The notes: generated from the sequence alone by a model not told the origin. Positions 15,429 to 22,950 are shown, numbered from the stretch's first letter. The stretch: DNA of 23,359 nt from Actinomycetes bacterium (GCA_023436925.1 JAEZHJ010000054.1:1-23359), one strand, 5' to 3'. Numbers and translations are program-made.

Positions 15429-16397
15429 CTAACGACCTCCCGTCAGCGCGCCCTCGGTGTCGCGGCGCAGCACGAATCGCTGGTACAGCAGCGCGACGGC
15501 GAGGGAAATGAAGAAGATGACCACGGCCACGGCGTTGCCGAAGCCGTAGTTGCCCGACAACCGTCCGTTCAGCGCCATGTAGGTGGCCATCGTGGAGGTG
15601 CCGGCCGTGGCCGAGACGTACTGGCCCCAGATGATGTAGACCAGATCGAACAGCTGCAACGAGCCGATGATCGACAAGAAGGCCCAGATCCGGATCGTGG
15701 GGCCGAGCAGCGGCAGCGTGATCCGCCACTGCGTCTGCCAGAAGGTCGCGCCGTCCACGGCGGCGGCTTCGAAGAGTTCCTCGGGGATGCCCTGCAAGCC
15801 GGCGAGCATGATGATCACGGCGAAACCGAGGTACTTCCAGGTGATGATCACCATCAGCGTCCAGATCGCCAGTTCGGGATCGGCCATCCAGTCGCGGATC
15901 AGCCAGCCCAGGCCCCAGGCCTCAAGGGTGGCGTCCAGCGCACCGCCGGTGCGCAGCATGAGCGACCAGCCGACACCGACGATGACCTCGGAGATCACGT
16001 ACGGAACGAAGATGAGCACCCGGACGATCGACCGTCCCCGCATCTTCTTGTTCAGCAGCAGCGCCACCAGGACGGCCAGCGGACCCTGCATGAGCAGGGA
16101 CATGACCACGATGAACGCGTTGTGCTGCAGAGCAGCGATGAAGTCCGTGTCGCTGAAGATGATGCGGTAGTTCTCGAACCAGACGAAGTCGGTCGGGAGC
16201 CCGTAGCCCTTCCACTTGAACAACCCGTAGTAGACAGCGGTGACGACCGGGAAGATGACGAACCCGAGGAACATGATGACCGCGGGTGCGGAGAGCAAGG
16301 CAATCTCCCCGCGTTCCCGCCAGTTCGCGCGACGAGCGCGAACTGGCGGGACCGACTCTTGCCTACGGGGCGCCGCCGCTTGGGCGGCGGCCGTCAT
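15429..16397 (-). CDS. Sugar ABC transporter permease, MalF type (arabinoxylan locus)
   Basis: This 322-residue permease has a basic N-terminal tail (residues 10-30) followed by six predicted membrane segments, and an EAA loop beginning at E210 (EAAAVDGATFWQTQWRI). Its ATG overlaps the stop of the binding-protein gene by the four bases ATGA, a sign of translational coupling. The first 27 codons are unusual in carrying two strong inverted repeats in the DNA (16316-16350 and 16372-16391), which would fold in the transcript directly after the binding-protein stop. The repeats encode an alanine- and arginine-rich tail that is probably free to vary. Substrate is inferred from the GH51 and GH120 neighbours. 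Confidence 0.92.
   Translation of the reverse strand: MTAAAQAAAPRRQESVPPVRARRANWRERGEIALLSAPAVIMFLGFVIFPVVTAVYYGLFKWKGYGLPTDFVWFENYRIIFSDTDFIAALQHNAFIVVMSLLMQGPLAVLVALLLNKKMRGRSIVRVLIFVPYVISEVIVGVGWSLMLRTGGALDATLEAWGLGWLIRDWMADPELAIWTLMVIITWKYLGFAVIIMLAGLQGIPEELFEAAAVDGATFWQTQWRITLPLLGPTIRIWAFLSIIGSLQLFDLVYIIWGQYVSATAGTSTMATYMALNGRLSGNYGFGNAVAVVIFFISLAVALLYQRFVLRRDTEGALTGGR
16316..16350 (-). repeat. Perfect 15-bp inverted repeat inside the permease N-terminus
   Basis: CCCGCCAGTTCGCGC (16316-16330) and its exact complement GCGCGAACTGGCGGG (16336-16350) flank a 5-base loop. In the transcript this is a very stable 15-bp hairpin, about 44 bases beyond the binding-protein stop and encoding permease residues 16-27. 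It may slow 3' decay of the binding-protein message or reduce permease translation. Confidence 0.85.
16372..16391 (-). repeat. 8-bp GC hairpin at the binding-protein stop
   Basis: GCCGCCGC (16372-16379) and GCGGCGGC (16384-16391) pair perfectly around a 4-base loop. The stem begins 3 bases after the binding-protein stop (16394-16396) and covers codons 3-9 of the permease, just before the longer hairpin at 16316-16350. Confidence 0.7.
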
Positions 16398-17719
16398 TCC
16401 TTCTCAGCGGCCGAGTTGACCGTGTCGATGATGGACTGGGCGTCGCCCTTGCCGGCCAGCATGTCGACCACGCCCTTGTTGAGCGCGTTGCCGACGTTCT
16501 GGCCCAGCCGGGTGTCGAGCCAGTCGGACACGAACGAGGCGTTGCCCAGCGCGTCCATGATCGCCAGGTTGAAGGGCTCGGTGACCTCACCCTTGGCCTC
16601 GGCGTTCAGCGGCGGGACCTGGAAGGCCTTGTAGTAGCTGATCTGCCACTCGGGCTCGACGATCATCTGCAGGAAGGCGTAGCACAGGTCCTGCGGAGCG
16701 TTGGCGGAGCAGGAGTAGCCACCCATGCCGCCCATCACCGCGCCGGGAGCACCCTGGCCACCGGGAACCTCGGGGAAGGGGAACCAGCTGAGGTCGGGCA
16801 GCGGCTTCTCGTCCGGGGTGAGCGAGCCGATGACGCCCGCGTTCCAGGCGCCCATGAGCTCCATCGCGGCCTTGTGGTTGGCGATCAGACCGGCCGAGCT
16901 GCCGGCACCCTGCTGGGCAGAGGTAGTCAGCAGGCCGTCCTGGAACGGATCGACACCGGCGAGGTCAGCCAGGTCCTGGCCGGCCTTGGTCCAGCACGGG
17001 TCGGTGAACTGCTTGGCCTCGATGGTGGCATCGATGGTCTCCGGGCTGCACTCGCGCAGCGCGAACCAGTAGTACCAGTGCGCGGCCGGCCAGGCGTCCT
17101 TGGCGCCGAGCGCGATCGGCGTGATCCCGGCAGCCTTCAGCTTGGCCACGACATCCATGAACTCGGGCATGGTCGTCGGGGTCTCGGTGATCCCGGCCTG
17201 CTCGAACAGGTCAGCGCTGTACCAGATGCCGCCGGGCTGGATGGTGTCCGGCATCGCCCAGATCTTGTCCTGGTAGGTCATGGCGGTGAACGGGCCGTCG
17301 CCCAGCTCGGAACGCTGCTTGTCGGTGACGGCGCCGCTGACGTCCATCAGCAGGCCCGCGTCCACCATGTCGCGGAGCTTGCCGCCGCCGCGCTGCATGA
17401 AGACGTCAGGAGCGTCGGGGGAGTTGAGCGCGGTCTGCAGCTTGCCGTCGAAGTCCTCGTTCTGGACGGCCTGCATGTTGACCGTGACGCCGGGGTTGTC
17501 GGCCTCGAACTTGGCGACCAGGTTCTCCCAGTGCGCCTTGCCCTCGCCGGTCGTGGCGTTGTGCCAGAAGGTGAGCTCCCGGGCTTCGGCGGCCGGCGCC
17601 GAGGACTCGCCGCCCGTCGTGGGCGACGCTTCCGGCGTGGCCGGGGTGCAGGCGGCCAGGCCGACGCTCACCGCTGCCGCCAAGGTGAGGACGGCGGCCT
17701 TCCTGATGACTGGTTTCAT
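16394..17719 (-). CDS. Extracellular sugar-binding lipoprotein of the arabinoxylan locus
   Basis: This 441-residue lipoprotein is the capture component of the ABC importer downstream. The ATG at 17719 is chosen, not earlier in-frame starts, because GAGGAG lies 7 bases before it and it gives a proper signal: MKPVIRK, hydrophobic core, lipobox LAAC with Cys24. A Pro/Ser/Glu-rich linker runs to about residue 45, then the family 1 binding domain begins ELTFWHNATTGEGKAHWENL. The mature protein has four cysteines in two clusters (ECSPE with DPCWT, and YSCSA with DLCYA), which could form two disulfides outside the cell. It is the first gene of a minus-strand operon and diverges from the LacI regulator. 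Ligand is inferred as arabinoxylo- or xylo-oligosaccharides. Confidence 0.92.
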   Translation of the reverse strand: MKPVIRKAAVLTLAAAVSVGLAACTPATPEASPTTGGESSAPAAEARELTFWHNATTGEGKAHWENLVAKFEADNPGVTVNMQAVQNEDFDGKLQTALNSPDAPDVFMQRGGGKLRDMVDAGLLMDVSGAVTDKQRSELGDGPFTAMTYQDKIWAMPDTIQPGGIWYSADLFEQAGITETPTTMPEFMDVVAKLKAAGITPIALGAKDAWPAAHWYYWFALRECSPETIDATIEAKQFTDPCWTKAGQDLADLAGVDPFQDGLLTTSAQQGAGSSAGLIANHKAAMELMGAWNAGVIGSLTPDEKPLPDLSWFPFPEVPGGQGAPGAVMGGMGGYSCSANAPQDLCYAFLQMIVEPEWQISYYKAFQVPPLNAEAKGEVTEPFNLAIMDALGNASFVSDWLDTRLGQNVGNALNKGVVDMLAGKGDAQSIIDTVNSAAEKE

Positions 17720-18069
17720 TTGCACTCCTCGCTGAGGCAACAAGATAGTTTCGCGACCTGTGTCGCTTGGGATGAGGGTAATCCCGGCCATCGGCGTCCT
17801 GCCACCGGTCCTCCGACATTTTTCACCAGTCGTGCGAAATTATCGTTGTGGCCAGCCGCCCCAGCCGCGACTGGATCGCTCGGCCGGGCCTCCTCAGGCG
17901 GGAGCGACAACTGCGGAATGCGTTGTGGGGTCCCGAAACAATCGGAGGAAATCCTTCCCACCTATTCGTGATCGGTGGCATGCTGGTCACCGCACTCAAC
18001 GCAAGCACCCCGCCCCGAATCCGGAAAAGTTTCGTCGGTTGCGCGGGCAAGACGGCGAAGGGGACGACG
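17720..18069. promoter_or_regulatory. Divergent control region between the binding-protein gene and the LacI regulator
   Basis: This 350-base stretch holds no convincing gene. It is less GC-rich than its surroundings and has recurring TTTCG/CGAAA elements (17749, 17836, 17934, 18030), which may be regulator half-sites. The clearest dyad is GCGAC-CTGT-GTCGC at 17753-17766, directly upstream of TATCTT (minus strand, 17742-17747), a possible -10 for the transport operon. A repressor bound there would block this promoter. A GATAAT on the minus strand at 17839-17844 is an alternative -10 without a good -35. No clear promoter for the regulator is seen. Confidence 0.45.
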
Positions 18070-19104
18070 GTGCCGGAACAGACACGCACCACGATCGCAG
18101 AGATCGCGGCGCAGGCGGGAACCTCGGTCAGCACCGTCTCCAAGGTGCTCAACGGCCGGGTCGGGGTGAGCAACGAACGCCGCGACGAGATCCTCGCGTT
18201 GCTGGACAAGGCCGGCTACCGGCGCCGCGGCGAGGGCCAGCGGCTGCGCAGCGGCCTGATCGACCTCGTCCTGGCCGATGTCCACGGCCTGTGGTCGGCC
18301 CGCCTGCTCTACGGCGCCGAGGTGGAGGCCTCCCGGGCAGGCGTCGCCCTGGTGGTCGGCTCGCTCCACAGCCGCACCCTGGGAAACCGGCACTGGCTGG
18401 AAAGGTTCAAGCAGCGCCGCTCCGACGGGCTGGTGATCGTTGCGACGCGGATGCGACCCGGGCTGGGCGCCGAATTGCGCCGGCTGCGCGCCCCGTTCGT
18501 GCTGCTCGACCCGATGGGGCCGGCCCCCGAAGGAGTGCCGAGCATCAGCGCCACCAACTTCGCCGGCGCCCGGGACGCCACCCAGCACCTGATCGACCTC
18601 GGGCACCGCCGGATCGGGTTGATCACCGGGCCGGCCGAGCTCCCCTACTCCCAGGAGCGACTCGACGGGTATCGCGCCGCGCTGGCCCGCGCTGGCATCG
18701 AGTTCGACGGCCGGCTGGTCAGGTTCGGGATGATGGACGAGGACTCCGGCACCGGCCACGGCGGCGCCCTGCTCGACCTGCCCGACCGGCCCACCGCCAT
18801 CTTCGCCGGCTCAGACCTGCAGGCTCACGGCGTCTACGCCGCCGCCCGCAGCCGCCGGATCGGCATTCCCGAGGACCTGAGCGTGGTGGGCTTCGACAAC
18901 CTGCAGTCCGCCACCTGGTGCACTCCCACGCTGACGACGGTCAACCAGCCGCTGGAGGAGATGGGTGGCCTGGCCGTCCGGACGCTGCTGGCGCTGGCCC
19001 ACCACGAGGAGGGCGAGCCCGGCCAGCGGGTGGAGCTGGCGACCACCCTGATCGTGCGCGACTCCACCGCGCCACTGAAACGCGCTCCGGCACGGGCCCG
19101 CTGA
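18070..19104 (+). CDS. LacI-family transcriptional regulator of the arabinoxylan locus
   Basis: This 344-residue repressor would bind operators in the divergent region and respond to a pentose-based sugar. The GTG at 18070 is chosen because the helix-turn-helix then begins at the usual place (TIAEIAAQAGTSVSTVSKVL, residues 8-27) and AAGGGG lies upstream; the frame is open further upstream but that part does not look like the family. The hinge helix region follows, then a periplasmic-binding-protein-like effector domain with LVLADVHGLWSARLLYGAE, GHRRIGLITGP and a C-terminal IPEDLSVVGFDNL block typical of LacI proteins. It is transcribed away from the binding-protein operon. Sensing of xylose or arabinose oligomers is inferred from position only. 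Confidence 0.92.
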   Translation: MPEQTRTTIAEIAAQAGTSVSTVSKVLNGRVGVSNERRDEILALLDKAGYRRRGEGQRLRSGLIDLVLADVHGLWSARLLYGAEVEASRAGVALVVGSLHSRTLGNRHWLERFKQRRSDGLVIVATRMRPGLGAELRRLRAPFVLLDPMGPAPEGVPSISATNFAGARDATQHLIDLGHRRIGLITGPAELPYSQERLDGYRAALARAGIEFDGRLVRFGMMDEDSGTGHGGALLDLPDRPTAIFAGSDLQAHGVYAAARSRRIGIPEDLSVVGFDNLQSATWCTPTLTTVNQPLEEMGGLAVRTLLALAHHEEGEPGQRVELATTLIVRDSTAPLKRAPARAR

Positions 19105-19128
19105 GGCCCGTCCGGTCGACCCAGTGCC

Positions 19129-19848
19129 TCAGGCGGGATGGACGGCGACCCGGTAGCGGCGCAGTGCCTCCGCCACCCCTTGATCCCAGGGCGCCCCATG
19201 CCCGGGCAGCACCCAGCGCGCAGCCAGGTCCGCCAGGGCCGCCAAGGACGCGTCCGCCTGGGCCGGGGCGTCGGTGAAGGGAGCCGGGCCGGGACCCGCC
19301 TCCCCGGTGAGCACATTGCGGGTGGTGAGCGCGTCGCCGACGAAGACCGCGTCCACCGCCGGGACGTGGACCGCCACGCTCCCCGGCGAGTGCCCGGGCA
19401 GCTCGATGATCCTGGGACGGCCCGGCAGGTCGAGCGTCTCGCCGCCGGTGAAGGTCTCGACCTGGCTGAGGTAGGTGGTCTTCAGCCCGCCGCGCCGTCC
19501 GGCGTACCACAGGAAGCCGAGCAGTGGACCCAGCCTGAAGCGGCCGAAGCCGGTGGCGGGCTTGCCCTCCCCGCGGGCGCGGCCGGCGTCCGCCTCGTGC
19601 ACCCAGACGGGGACGCCGTGCTCGCTGCGGAGCCGTTCGGCGAAGCCGATGTGGTCCTCGTCGCCGTGGGTCAGCACGACCCCGCGAAGGTCGGCCACGG
19701 TTCGTCCCATGGCGGCCAACTCGGCCAGCAGGTCCGGCCACTGGCCGCTGATCCCGGCGTCGATCAGCGTGATCCCGCTGTCGTCGGCGACCAGGTAGCA
19801 GGCCACGATGTCGTTGCCGACCCGGTGCAGTCCATCGGCGAGCCTCAT
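19129..19848 (-). CDS. Metallo-beta-lactamase-fold hydrolase
   Basis: This 239-residue cytosolic protein has the metallo-beta-lactamase fold. Metal-site residues are H61-G-D-E-D65-H66, H153 in ELPGHSPGSVAVHV, D172 in VFVGDALT and H217 in LPGHGAPW. The second His of the usual HxHxDH motif is Asp63 here, a variant seen in some members that may change metal affinity. The true start is the ATG at 19848, overlapping the stop of the DUF2568 gene by ATGA; the open frame continues upstream only through that gene. It is the second gene of a unit divergent from a TetR regulator. The family includes lactonases, thioesterases and glyoxalase II types; substrate cannot be told from sequence. Confidence 0.88.
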   Translation of the reverse strand: MRLADGLHRVGNDIVACYLVADDSGITLIDAGISGQWPDLLAELAAMGRTVADLRGVVLTHGDEDHIGFAERLRSEHGVPVWVHEADAGRARGEGKPATGFGRFRLGPLLGFLWYAGRRGGLKTTYLSQVETFTGGETLDLPGRPRIIELPGHSPGSVAVHVPAVDAVFVGDALTTRNVLTGEAGPGPAPFTDAPAQADASLAALADLAARWVLPGHGAPWDQGVAEALRRYRVAVHPA

Positions 19849-20198
19849 CGCGCCCACCCCAGCCCGGTCTCGTCCCGCAGCACGAACAGGAGCACGGTGT
19901 TGACGACCACCAGGGCGGCGAAGCCTGCTGCCAGCCCCGGTCGGCCGGCCAGGGCCAGCGCCCCGGCGGCCAGCAGGAGGAGGGCAGAGCCGAGCAGCTC
20001 GCGAAGCCACAAGGCGATCGGATTGGTGGCGTTGGGGGCGATCAACAGCCCCCACACGACGGCCATGGCCATTGGAGCGGCGACGGCAGCCAGCCAGCTC
20101 AGCGGGCCGGCGAAGGCGTGGAAGCCCGCATAGGCCAGCGCGGCGAGGCCCACCAGTTCGAGCACGAACCGGAGGGCGAGGTTCGAGGTGGTGATCAC
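19845..20198 (-). CDS. Small membrane protein, DUF2568 / YrdB-like
   Basis: This 117-residue protein has four predicted membrane segments and resembles the DUF2568 (PF10823) family, with LRFVLELVGLAALAYAGFHA near the start, then MAVVWGLLIAPNA and LRELLGSALLLLAAGALALA. Its function is unknown. The GTG at 20198 is preferred because AGGAG lies 6 bases before it; an in-frame ATG at 20213 has no ribosome site. It is the first gene of a two-gene minus-strand unit and its stop overlaps the start of the hydrolase gene by four bases, so the two are translated together. Expression is probably controlled by the divergent TetR protein. Confidence 0.78.
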   Translation of the reverse strand: MITTSNLALRFVLELVGLAALAYAGFHAFAGPLSWLAAVAAPMAMAVVWGLLIAPNATNPIALWLRELLGSALLLLAAGALALAGRPGLAAGFAALVVVNTVLLFVLRDETGLGWAR

Positions 20199-20221
20199 GG
20201 GAACTCCTGACATCGGGTACG

Positions 20222-20264
20222 ATGGCTACAGTAGTTAGCTATCATCGCTAATGTCAATAGCCAT
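20222..20264. promoter_or_regulatory. Nested palindromic TetR operator over a divergent promoter
   Basis: Two inverted repeats share one centre at 20243. The inner one is TTAGC-N7-GCTAA (20235-20251), with AT-N-AT also symmetric inside. The outer one is ATGGCTA (20222-20228) with TAGCCAT (20258-20264). On the minus strand TTGACA (20252-20257) is a consensus -35, and TACTGT (20228-20233) a -10 at 18 bases, so the inner repeat fills the spacer. On the plus strand TATCAT (20240-20245) is a good -10 for the TetR gene. A repressor bound here would shut both directions. Confidence 0.75.
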
Positions 20265-20273
20265 GGAGGTGTG

Positions 20274-20846
20274 ATGCCCACTCCGTCGCGGACCTCGCTG
20301 GAGGAGATCGTCGCGGCCGGACGCAGCGTGCTGACCCGCGACGGCGCTCCCGGGCTCACCATGCAGCGGGTGGCCGAGGCGGTCGGGGTGCGCGCCCCGT
20401 CGCTCTACAAGCACGTGCCGAGCCGGTCCGCGCTGCTGCGGCTGGTCACCGAGGACGTGATCGCCGATCTGACCCGGCGGCTGGAGGCGGCCGCGTCCAC
20501 CGGTGACCCGGCGCTCGACCTGCGGGCGCTGGCGGTGACGCTGCGGGAGTTCGCACTGAACGACCCGCACGGCTTCGAGCTGCTCTTCACGCCGCTGCCG
20601 CCCGAGGCCGCCCCGGACCCCGCCGGCTTCGCCACCGCCGCCGGGCCGGTGCTGCGCGCGGCCGCCGCCCTCGCCGGACCCGAGCACGCCCTGGACGCCG
20701 CCCGGACGGTGACCGCCTGGGCGTCCGGCTTCCTGCGGATGGAGCTGTCCGGCGCCTTCCAGCTGGGCGGCAGCGTCAGCGATGCCTTCGAGTTCGGGCT
20801 GCAGGCGCTGGTCACCGGACTCGGCGGCCACCCGGCGTCAGAATGA
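20274..20846 (+). CDS. TetR-family repressor with WHG-type C-terminal domain
   Basis: This 190-residue one-component regulator has an N-terminal TetR DNA-binding domain, with the helix-turn-helix around residues 29-48 (TMQRVAEAVGVRAPSLYKHV). The C-terminal ligand domain contains AWASGFLRMELSGAFQLGG (about 155-173) and FEFGL, the signature of the WHG subgroup (PF13305). The ATG at 20274 lies 4 bases after GGAGG; a GTG directly before it is too close. It sits next to a nested palindrome that overlaps both its own promoter and that of the DUF2568-hydrolase unit, so autoregulation plus control of these two genes is likely. The ligand is unknown. The last 35 bases overlap the 3' end of helR on the other strand. 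Confidence 0.92.
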   Translation: MPTPSRTSLEEIVAAGRSVLTRDGAPGLTMQRVAEAVGVRAPSLYKHVPSRSALLRLVTEDVIADLTRRLEAAASTGDPALDLRALAVTLREFALNDPHGFELLFTPLPPEAAPDPAGFATAAGPVLRAAAALAGPEHALDAARTVTAWASGFLRMELSGAFQLGGSVSDAFEFGLQALVTGLGGHPASE

Positions 20847-22950
20847 CCAGTTCCGCGGTGGTGCGGGTCATCGCCACGTAGCGGTCGACCGCACCGGCGT
20901 GGCCGTCGCCGAACGAGACGGGGTCCACCAGCACCACCAGGTCGAACTCGAGCCCCTTCACCTGGTCGGGTGACAGCGATCTGACCCGGTCCGCGGACGG
21001 GAAGCCCGGGGCACCGATCACGCAGGCCAGGCCGTCGTGGCCGGCCAGCCAGCCCTCGACGATCCCGGCCAGGTCGGCGCGGTCGGCGTACCTGACGGGG
21101 ATGCCGCCGCGGCGGATCGACGTGGGCACGTTGGCGTCCGGCACCGCCTCGCGGATCACCGGCTCGGCGACCGCCATCACCTCCTCGGGGGTGCGGTAGT
21201 TGATCGTGAGCAGCGCCTCGCGGACGGTCTCCACCCCGAGCCGCCGCAACCGCTCCCGCCAGGTCCCGGGGAACCCGGCCCGGGCCTGGGCGCGGTCCCC
21301 CACCACGGTCAGGCTGCGCGAAGGACAGCGGCGGAGCAGCATCCGCCACTCGGCGTCGGTCAACTCCTGGGCCTCGTCCACCACGAGGTGGGCGAACGGG
21401 CCTGCCAACGGGTCGCCCACCTCGGCGGGCAGCGCCTCGTCGTGCAGCAGGTCCTGCCGCAGGCTCTCCCGGTTGAGCAGGTAGAGCGGGGAATCGTCGT
21501 CCTGGGCCTGCAGCAGGTCGTCGACCACCTGGTCCATGTAGGCGCGGTCCTCGGCAAGCGTCGCGACCCGCTCCCGGCGCCGCCGGGACCGGGCGGGATC
21601 GCCCAACCGGGCGCGCATTGCGTCGAGCAGGGGAAGGTCGGCCACCGTCCAGGCCGAGCCCTCCGGCCGGGCGAGCAGCGCCCGCTCGTCGGTCGACAGC
21701 CACGGTGCGCAGCGGCGCAGATAGGCCGGAACAGCCCACAGGTCGGCGACCAGGTCGGTGGCCTCCAGCAGTGGCCAGGTGCGCCGGAACAGGGTGCGGA
21801 ACTCCGGCTCCGCGGCCAGCGCGGCCCGCAGCCCGGCAGCCGGCACGCCGGGCCCGGCGTGGGCATCCACGGCGAGATCCAGCAACGCCTCCCAGATCTC
21901 GTCGCGTGCCTCATTGTGGGGGGTCCCGTCCTCCACCGAGGCGAAGGCCTCGGCCCAGTCGGCTGGTTCCAGGCGAACATCGACCCACGGGGTCTCGACC
22001 ACGACCGTCCGGCGGGGCGGCTCCTCGTACAGCGCGACCGCCGGCCCGACTGCGTCCAGAAGGTCCGCCGAGGCCTTCAGCCGGGCCACCCCGGGGTCAG
22101 TCTCCGGCACGGCGTCGGCGCCCTGCGGCACGAGGTCGCGCAGGGTGCAGGTCTGGACGCCCTCCTCCCCCAGACTGGGCAGGATGTCGGCGATGTAGGC
22201 CAGGTAGGGCTGGTGCGGCCCGACGAACAGCACCCCGCCGCGGTGGCCGCGCAGCCGGGGGTCGGCGTAGAGCAGGTACGCCGCGCGGTGCAGGGCGACC
22301 ACGGTCTTCCCGGTCCCCGGCCCGCCGTCCACCACCAGCGCACCGGCGGAGTCGGCCCGGATGATGGCGTCCTGGTCGGCGGCGATGGTGCCCAGCACCT
22401 CGCGCATTCGCGGGGTGCGGCTGGCGGCAAGGGAGGCCAGGAAGGCGGAGTCGTCATCGAGGGCGAACTCACCTCCGGCGGACGGATCCAGCACCTCGTC
22501 CCAGTAGTCGACCAGCCGGCCGTCCTGCCACCGGTACCGGCGCCGGCTCGCCAGGCCCAGCGGACGGGCGGGGGTCGCGGCGAAGAAGGGTTCGGCCGCC
22601 GGGGTGCGCCAGTCGATCACGAGGGGGTCGCCGGCCGCATCGGTGATGCCGATCCGTCCGATGTAGCTCGGCCGGGAGCCGTTGGCGCCGACCATCCGGC
22701 CCAGGCAGAGGTCGGCGCCGAACCGGCGCAGCACCCCGACCCGGCCGCTGATCCGGTGGATCGCCAGGTCGCGCTCGAGGGCGGCGCTGCCCGGGCCGGC
22801 AGGGGCACGCCGGAGCTCGGCCAGCTCGGCGCCCAGGCGGGCCAGTTCGGCTTCCATGGTGGCCGCGACCAGGGCGAGGTGGCGTTCGTCGGAGGCGATC
22901 AGCGACGGCGCGGCCTTGGCGGGCGGTAGGGCGAGGACGGGAGCGGGCAT
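20812..22950 (-). CDS. helR: HelR, HelD-family RNA polymerase recycling ATPase linked to rifamycin tolerance
   Basis: This 712-residue UvrD-like ATPase belongs to the actinobacterial HelD class, which binds RNA polymerase and removes it from stalled complexes. HelR members also displace rifamycin from the polymerase. The N-terminal coiled coil (about 20-75) would enter the secondary channel. Walker A is GGPGTGKT (209-216), Walker B VVDEAQE (523-529), motif III VVGDRAQA (549-556), motif IV NYRTPEE (584-590), motif V DQVKGLEFD (662-670) and motif VI YVAMTRT (691-697). Stretches such as RGGVLFVGPHQPYLAYIAD-type and GEEGVQTCTLRDLV strongly recall Streptomyces HelR of about 720 residues. The inserted domain between the ATPase halves (about 270-510) would reach the primary channel. 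A rifamycin-associated-element-like repeat lies 55 bases before the start. The 3' end overlaps the TetR gene tail to tail by 35 bases. Confidence 0.88.
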   Translation of the reverse strand: MPAPVLALPPAKAAPSLIASDERHLALVAATMEAELARLGAELAELRRAPAGPGSAALERDLAIHRISGRVGVLRRFGADLCLGRMVGANGSRPSYIGRIGITDAAGDPLVIDWRTPAAEPFFAATPARPLGLASRRRYRWQDGRLVDYWDEVLDPSAGGEFALDDDSAFLASLAASRTPRMREVLGTIAADQDAIIRADSAGALVVDGGPGTGKTVVALHRAAYLLYADPRLRGHRGGVLFVGPHQPYLAYIADILPSLGEEGVQTCTLRDLVPQGADAVPETDPGVARLKASADLLDAVGPAVALYEEPPRRTVVVETPWVDVRLEPADWAEAFASVEDGTPHNEARDEIWEALLDLAVDAHAGPGVPAAGLRAALAAEPEFRTLFRRTWPLLEATDLVADLWAVPAYLRRCAPWLSTDERALLARPEGSAWTVADLPLLDAMRARLGDPARSRRRRERVATLAEDRAYMDQVVDDLLQAQDDDSPLYLLNRESLRQDLLHDEALPAEVGDPLAGPFAHLVVDEAQELTDAEWRMLLRRCPSRSLTVVGDRAQARAGFPGTWRERLRRLGVETVREALLTINYRTPEEVMAVAEPVIREAVPDANVPTSIRRGGIPVRYADRADLAGIVEGWLAGHDGLACVIGAPGFPSADRVRSLSPDQVKGLEFDLVVLVDPVSFGDGHAGAVDRYVAMTRTTAELVILTPGGRRVR

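Noticed and set aside
17716..17961. A small minus-strand open frame (81 codons) before the binding-protein gene
   Set aside because: No ribosome site, no recognisable feature, and it covers the divergent control region and overlaps the signal-peptide start.
17848..18069. A 74-codon N-terminal extension of the LacI regulator
   Set aside because: The helix-turn-helix of this family lies at the very N-terminus; the extension looks like translated control DNA.
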